Assembly: GCA_019693395.1 (NCBI GenBank) | Contig: JAAMXP010001559.1 | Span: 1 to 12,318, forward strand | Direction: 5' to 3' | Source: Ettlia oleoabundans | Lineage: Eukaryota > Chlorophyta > Chlorophyceae > Chlamydomonadales | Length of the DNA: 12,318 bases | In this document: one piece after another, positions 8,401 through 12,318 of the stretch | Layout: each line of letters starts with the position of its first letter | Numbering within the stretch: the first letter of the stretch is position 1 | The notes under the pieces: generated by a model | Told to the model about the DNA's origin: nothing | What the model saw: only the letters and a program-made list of their open reading frames with translations | Database searches by the model: none | Position numbers and translations under genes: made by a program

Positions 8401-11400
8401 GTGAGCTCATGCAGCAGATGCGGCTCCAAATGGAAAGCACGGGCGGGCTGCTGGCGGCAGTGGCTCGGCGGTTGGACGCCCTCTCCACCGCCCCCACGGC
8501 AGGGTCAGATGAAGCGGCAGCAGCAGAGGCGGCGGGGGGCGCCAACCGGGGCGTGGCGCGGGTGCCCTTTGAGCAGATGCTGCTGGCATTGGTGGCGCAG
8601 TCGCAAGCGCTGCTGAGGTGGGTGGGTCGCAGACGTCTGTAGGGTGCGCATGCCGTATCTTGTGTATGTGGACATCCCAGCAGGAATGGTGAGGGTGGGT
8701 TGTTTGCATTATTAAACAAGAGAAGGGAGTCTTACCACGAAAGGAGAAGGCTGCCGAAAGGTGGTGCTGGCCACATGCCAGGTACAGACGCCTGCCTGCT
8801 TAGCCCACTTTATCTGTTCAGCCCACCCAGCTGCCCAGCTGCCTGCCTGCCTGCCTTCCCGCCCGCAGCGCGCCGATGGGTGCCAAGGATGGCCAGCAGC
8901 CGCCCCTTGCTGCGGTTGATGAGAAGAAGCGGCTGGAGCTGGAGGTGAAGCTGGCGGCGCCCGAGGCCTTCCCGAACCAGGAGGAGCACTTGCAGGTGGG
9001 TGCAGGCTCTGGAGGTATAGGGTCCCACTAGCTATACAAAATGTCACAAGTTAGTGACATGTCTGCCATCAGCGATAGATGTACCATCAGTAGGGTTGCC
9101 TGACTAGCACCCGTGGTTGACATGTGGGACGGAAGGAGCGAGGTCTTTTAACCACTGGCCTGTTGGCGTAATGGGCAGGACAGTGGGAGTGGCTGCAAAT
9201 GAAACCAGGTCGCAATGCACCAGCTTGGTGCTCCAAATTGACGGCACCTGCCTACCAGTACTACGTTGGCGTCGGGCATGCTATCCCGCTGTACCTTACA
9301 ATGCGCTGCCCTGCCCTTTCCCCCTGCACCTGCCCCTACCTACAGGCCTCCCTCCCCTTCCTAACCGCCAAGGAGCTTCAGTGCCTGCTGGGATACGCCA
9401 TCACCAAGCATGGGCGTCGCCTGGGCCCAGGCAGCGGCGCCGCGGGTGCGTTCCTCTGTTTCACTGGCTCACTTGCTTGCTGCCTGTATGGTTGGTACTT
9501 GTGCCACTGAACTTAACTCCAGTATGAATCAATGCAAAGCTGGCCACTTTCCAATCTGCTCGTTGTTGGTCGGCTGGCGCTTGCGCTGTGTACGCGTCTG
9601 ATTGGCGGCGTGGCGCAGCTGCGTCAGCTCTGTGCTACGCTGCTAGTTGCTCAAATGCTCGCCGCCAACGATCCGTATTTCATTTGCCCCCTTACTGCTT
9701 CCCTGGTTGTCAGGTTTATTCCAGCGTTACGCTCTACTGCTGTTGTGCACTTCCCTTCTGTGCGCATTGCTGTCATGTGCCCCATGCCTCATCCCCCATC
9801 CCCCTGTTCTTTCTCGGGCATCGCAGGCGGCGAACTGTTGAACAGCAGCACTGCTGCGGCAGCGGTCCTGCCCTCCCGAGACCACGATACGGGCGGCAGC
9901 CCGGAGCGGCGCCACCTCGCTGGAGTCACCAGCAGCAGTAGCAGTAGCAGCAGCAGCGATGAGGAAGATGGGGAAGGGGGGGAGGATGGAGGGCTGAACG
10001 GGATAGCTGACCCGGGGAGTCCCATGAGCCCTGTCACAGCCCAGCGGGAGCGGCTGCGCCAGGAGCGGCGGCAGCGGCGGCGGCGGCAGCGCAGCGAGCT
10101 TGCTGCCGAGTCTGAGCTGATGCTGAGTTATGAGCCAGGCTGTGCCTGTGTGTTTGGGTTCATGCCTGGCGGCGGGAACGACGGCAGTGGCGGCAGCGGC
10201 GGAGGAAAGCAGTTGCAGCTGGAGGGCGGCAGCCTCAATGGCGGCGAGCACCCCTCAAGCGGCGGCGGTGGCGGAAGCATCAGCGATGGCAGCGGAGGTT
10301 CCCAGCTGTTGCAGCATCAGCTGGCGGAGCTGCAGCGGCAGGCTGGGTCGCTGGTGGCAGATCTGCCAGAGGGGCGGGGGCTGAGGGGGGATGAGTGGCT
10401 GGAGCCCCACTCATGGTGGATCGAGCACCTGGCACACAAGGCAAGGCACAAGGGCACAGTATGGACCCCCGTCGGCACTGCCGCATAGTACTGCCTCCTG
10501 CTGTCCTAAACTCGCTTGTAACTCCCTGTTTCTGAACTTTGAAGCCCCTAGACACAGTGTGGGCCTGCAAGCACCCCCCACCCACACCCCCAAACACCCA
10601 CAAAGCCCACAACCGCCCACCTCAATGCCGCCCTACTCCTTCCTCCCTGCAGAGCTGGCATGATTTCGCCAACGACGGCGCGGCAGAGATGTACCTGCTG
10701 CAGTGGATCTACGGCAACGTGGCGCACGCACCCACAGGTCAGACCGGTGGAGGGCGGCAACTGGAGCTGCCTTCCTCCCACGGCTGCCTTCCTTTTGCTG
10801 CTGTTCTTCTTGTTGCTGTTTCTCTGCTGCTTTTGGTGCTGCTATGCTTGTTGCTACGGCTGCCTTCTGTTGCTGCTGTCATTTTCAGCTGTCACAGCAT
10901 ATAGAATGAAGGTGAGAGCACCAGCCAGCTCCTTGTTTGGCTCTGCAATCCTGTGGCAGGCACAAAGAGCTCGGGACGCAAAAAGCCTCTGTTGTCCTTC
11001 CCTGTTTGCATGGGGTCTGTGTCGCAATTTCCGTTGCGGTTAGGCAGACTGTAAACACAAAAAAAAAAAGCATATCCTCTGGGACCACCTCTTTGCCTTT
11101 ACCCCTCCGGACCTGATAGTGCATTTGTGTTGAACCCCCCCCCACATTGCCTCCCAACCTTGGTTCTGCCCACCGCCCTTGTGCCATTAGGCCCCCTCCC
11201 TGCCCTTCAATCTCCTTTCTGCCCACCTCCCTTCTGCCCACCCGCCTCCCTTGCAGAGGAGTTCCAGGACCGTCAGCGACTGGCTGCGGGCTCCAAGGGC
11301 TGCGACAATGCGCTGATGGAGTGCCTTGCTGAGGTGGCGGAGGTGTGGCGACAGTTGGCGGCCGCCATGGGGCGAAAGCGCCACCTGCAGAGCCTGAGGG

Positions 11401-12090
11401 AGGGGGTGAGGGAGGAAAGCGCGGCGGTGAGGGCGTTTGAGGAGGCGAGGGCTGCGGCGCTGCGCACACAGGTGGGCCTTGGCTTGGGCTGGGTTTGGGC
11501 AGGCAGGCCGGGTTTGGGTCTGGGTGTGCGGTTGGGAAGGGTGTGCCCGCAGCTTGAGGGCGGCTGGGATGGGCAGGGTGGGATTGCCGGTTGGCGCAGG
11601 AATCAGCACTGGTCCTGCGTTGCGCTGTGCTGTGTGAACGGGATGGCCAAGCGGTTGCAGCCCTGCTGGGGACTACCCAAATTATGCTGGGAAAGCCATC
11701 ACTGCCTGTTGCTGCCACTCTCGGCGTCCTAGCTGCAACTGTGTTAGTGAAAATAGTGAGGTTGTTTTTCCCTATGCGACCCAGTACATAAGCCTCGCGT
11801 CCCNNNNCACACACACACACACACGCACGCACACACACACACACACACACACACCACCACCACCACCACCACCACCGGCCCGCCCTGGCGCGTACCCCCA
11901 ACCCACCACCCTTTTGTCTTCAGGCCGCCGAATTTTTCGATGAGGTGGGCGGCAGCAGCAGCCCCCGCAGCGCGGCGGCGGCGCCCAGCAGTGGCGGTAC
12001 CAGCAGCAGTACCGGTGGCGTGCAGTGGAGCCAGCGTGCGCTGGGCAAGCTGCAGCGCTTCCACCAGCTCAAGGACGAGAGCAGCATCAG
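5471..12090 (+). CDS. Large C2H2 zinc-finger/coiled-coil protein, possibly related to plant DUF629 proteins (3' partial, 13 exons)
   Basis: Exons: 5471-5631, 5906-6029, 6317-6433, 6700-6898, 7211-7434, 7727-7823, 8020-8617, 8869-8995, 9346-9445, 9827-10440, 10653-10737, 11257-11471, 11924-12090. All phases agree, giving about 942 residues before the edge. Seen in order: a basic start (MGRRKKAKAIEAAA), helical coiled-coil-like HQDLQRLASQVL to AELLK, YWRQLEPAQRRRLMRVPLSKM, a zinc finger C-x2-C-x12-H-x4-H (7309-7374), further CxxC pairs (CTKC, CMNC), a Ser/Gly/Glu low-complexity block, FLTAKELQCLLGY, a nine-Ser run with an acidic tail, an Arg-rich stretch, a Trp-rich segment (WLEPHSWWIEHLAHK, SWHDFANDGAAEMYLLQWIYG), then a long charged helix. 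The order 'YW..L....RR.L.V' followed by a C2H2 finger recalls plant DUF629/ubiquitin-hydrolase-related proteins; this is recollection, not a search. Introns 3 and 10 appear to be GC-AG. The start has a weak context (T at -3). Introns longer than 300 bp (4, 8, 9, 11, 12) show no separate gene. Confidence 0.75.
6434..6699 (+). other. Probable GC-AG intron 3 of the zinc-finger gene
   Basis: The exon reads to GTT GTA AAG, then GCAAGC, a strong match to the AG|GCAAG consensus of GC-AG introns; the acceptor is CTGCAG at 6694-6699. Joining here keeps phase 0 and gives SLSVVK|GWDALNLL. The only in-frame GT alternative nearby (GTTGTA at 6425) is a poor donor and would drop three residues. Confidence 0.6.
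7074..7131 (+). repeat. Direct repeat of a 26-bp unit (period 32) in intron 4 of the zinc-finger gene
   Basis: An identical 26-base unit beginning TATGGTGTGCCAGATGC occurs at 7074-7099 and 7106-7131, with a 6-base spacer. The flanks are similar too (TTA before one copy, TTG before the other). It lies in intron 4 (6899-7210) and looks like a recent local duplication. Confidence 0.9.
7309..7374 (+). other. C2H2 zinc finger in the large plus-strand gene
   Basis: The exon encodes CPCC, then twelve residues (DSRLLDAASFVR), then HMQLYH: C-x2-C-x12-H-x4-H, the classic finger spacing with a hydrophobic core residue (Phe) in place. About 13 residues on, CTKC begins what may be a second zinc site, completed by CMNC in the next exon. 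Confidence 0.75.
9041..9060. repeat. Inverted repeat in intron 8 of the zinc-finger gene
   Basis: ATGTCAC and GTGACAT flank a six-base loop: a perfect seven-base-pair stem inside the 350-bp intron 8 (8996-9345). No gene or known element was recognised around it. Confidence 0.7.
9931..9957 (+). repeat. AGC/AGT trinucleotide run encoding nine serines
   Basis: Nine consecutive Ser codons mixing AGC and AGT sit in exon 10 of the zinc-finger gene and are followed directly by an acidic stretch (DEEDGEGGEDGG). Ser runs next to acidic residues are typical casein kinase 2 target regions. The mixed codons suggest that the peptide, not just a slippage tract, is kept. Confidence 0.8.
10441..10652 (+). 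other. Probable GC-AG intron 10 of the zinc-finger gene
   Basis: CAC AAG is followed by GCAAGG, and the acceptor is CCTGCAG ending at 10652. The junction is phase 0 and yields EHLAHK|SWHDFAND. A GT alternative at 10459 (ACA|GTATGG) would also stay in frame and add six residues, but matches the donor consensus less well. Confidence 0.5.
10785..11069 (+). other. Unusual part of intron 11: pyrimidine tract, possible 23-nt exon, TGTAA and oligo(A)
   Basis: Intron 11 (10738-11256, 519 bp) is the longest in the window. It holds a C/T/G tract of about 100 bases ending ATTTTCAG (10881-10888), a possible 23-nt exon 10889-10911 followed by a GTGAGA donor, then TGTAA at 11050-11054 and eleven A at 11059-11069. 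The 23-nt piece would shift the frame of the next exon, so I exclude it from the main coding model. Confidence 0.5.
11600..11755 (+). other. Possible extra in-frame exon within intron 12 of the zinc-finger gene
   Basis: Between exons 12 and 13 an acceptor (GGCGCAG, ending 11599) opens a 52-codon stretch, ESALVLRCAVLCERDG onward, to a donor ATA|GTGAGG. Both ends are phase 0, so it could be included without disturbing the frame. Against it: codon use is less GC-rich (TTA, AAA, ATA) than the confident exons, and the preceding intron would be only 128 bp. The main model leaves it out. Confidence 0.35.
11804..11807. other. Assembly gap (four N)
   Basis: Four N bases interrupt the sequence at the left edge of a CA microsatellite in intron 12. 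The true length here is unknown, but the gap falls in an intron and does not affect the predicted protein. Confidence 0.95.
11808..11876. repeat. CA microsatellite passing into (ACC)8
   Basis: An almost pure CA run (11808-11853, with two CACG interruptions near 11822-11830) continues directly into eight ACC units (11853-11876). The acceptor of exon 13 follows 47 bases later. Confidence 0.95.
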
Positions 12091-12175
12091 GTGGGGAATG
12101 CTCAGGCTGCCTCTGCACCCGCTGCCTGCATTTGTTCACCTGTTAAAGGGCAGAATGAGAGCAGCATCAGGTGGG
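12077..12175 (+). repeat. 19-bp direct repeat of an exon end plus its splice donor
   Basis: GAGAGCAGCATCAGGTGGG occurs at 12077-12095, where it spans the end of exon 13 and its donor, and again at 12157-12175 inside the following intron. The second copy is preceded by GGGCAG, a possible acceptor. The spacing is 80 bp. Use of the second donor would extend the exon through an open frame but change the phase. Confidence 0.85.
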
Positions 12176-12318
12176 TGTGTGCACTAGCAGTCACATACAC
12201 ACGCACGCAAAAACAGAAGTTGCGCACCATGAGGAGCCTAAGCAAACATCTGTGGTTGTTGGCCTTCGTGAGAATATTATCGTGCTGGCCACATGCTTTT
12301 CCTTTAACATGCAAGCCC

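Noticed and set aside
9157..9211. tRNA-like stretch (TGGCGTAATGG resembles an A box; GGCCTG can pair with CAGGTC)
   Set aside because: Only about 55 bases separate the pairing ends, there is no T-arm or proper B box and no anticodon stem. It is most likely chance, or at best a decayed fragment.
10885..11901. Long open frame on the minus strand, 338 codons
   Set aside because: It crosses the N gap and the CA microsatellite, is Pro/Arg-rich low complexity, and is antisense to two confident exons. It is a shadow of GC-rich coding sequence on the other strand.

Overview
The window looks like nuclear DNA of a green alga (Chlorophyta). The signs are GC-rich coding sequence with long Ala, Gly, Ser and Gln runs, many short exons split by introns of about 110-520 bp, GTGGGY/GTGAGY donors with CTGCAG/TTGCAG acceptors, and TGTAA polyadenylation signals after stop codons. 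The species cannot be named from this sequence alone. No rRNA, convincing tRNA, CRISPR array or transposon was seen.

Layout, left to right. (1) Plus strand, 20-699: the last coding exon of a gene entering from the left. Its tail carries a canonical PCNA-interacting (PIP) box near the C-terminus, a second PIP-like motif and a basic NLS-like cluster, suggesting a replication or repair protein. (2) Plus strand, 996-2109: a predicted four-exon gene for a small (194 aa) secreted, cysteine-containing protein of unknown family. (3) Minus strand, 5135-2260: a complete eight-exon gene for plastid tryptophan synthase alpha subunit, reconstructed codon by codon (333 aa, transit peptide plus a roughly 268-residue TIM barrel with both catalytic acids). 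This is the firmest call. (4) Plus strand, 5471 to beyond the right edge: a large gene with at least 13 exons (about 942 residues in the window) encoding a C2H2 zinc-finger protein with coiled-coil and low-complexity segments. It faintly resembles the plant DUF629 / ubiquitin-hydrolase-related proteins.

The secreted-protein gene and trpA are convergent, and their polyadenylation signals cross, so the two mRNAs probably overlap at the 3' ends. trpA and the zinc-finger gene are divergent across a 335-bp region. Nothing suggests that the four genes share a pathway.

The intergenic and intronic DNA has several local oddities: two probable GC-AG introns, a hairpin in the trpA leader, short tandem repeats (one built around a splice donor), a duplicated splice donor, a TGTAA-plus-oligo(A) element inside the longest intron, and a four-N gap beside a CA/ACC microsatellite. 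No defence, mobile or clearly new multi-gene system was found. The more interesting items are the zinc-finger protein, the convergent overlap and the splice-site peculiarities.
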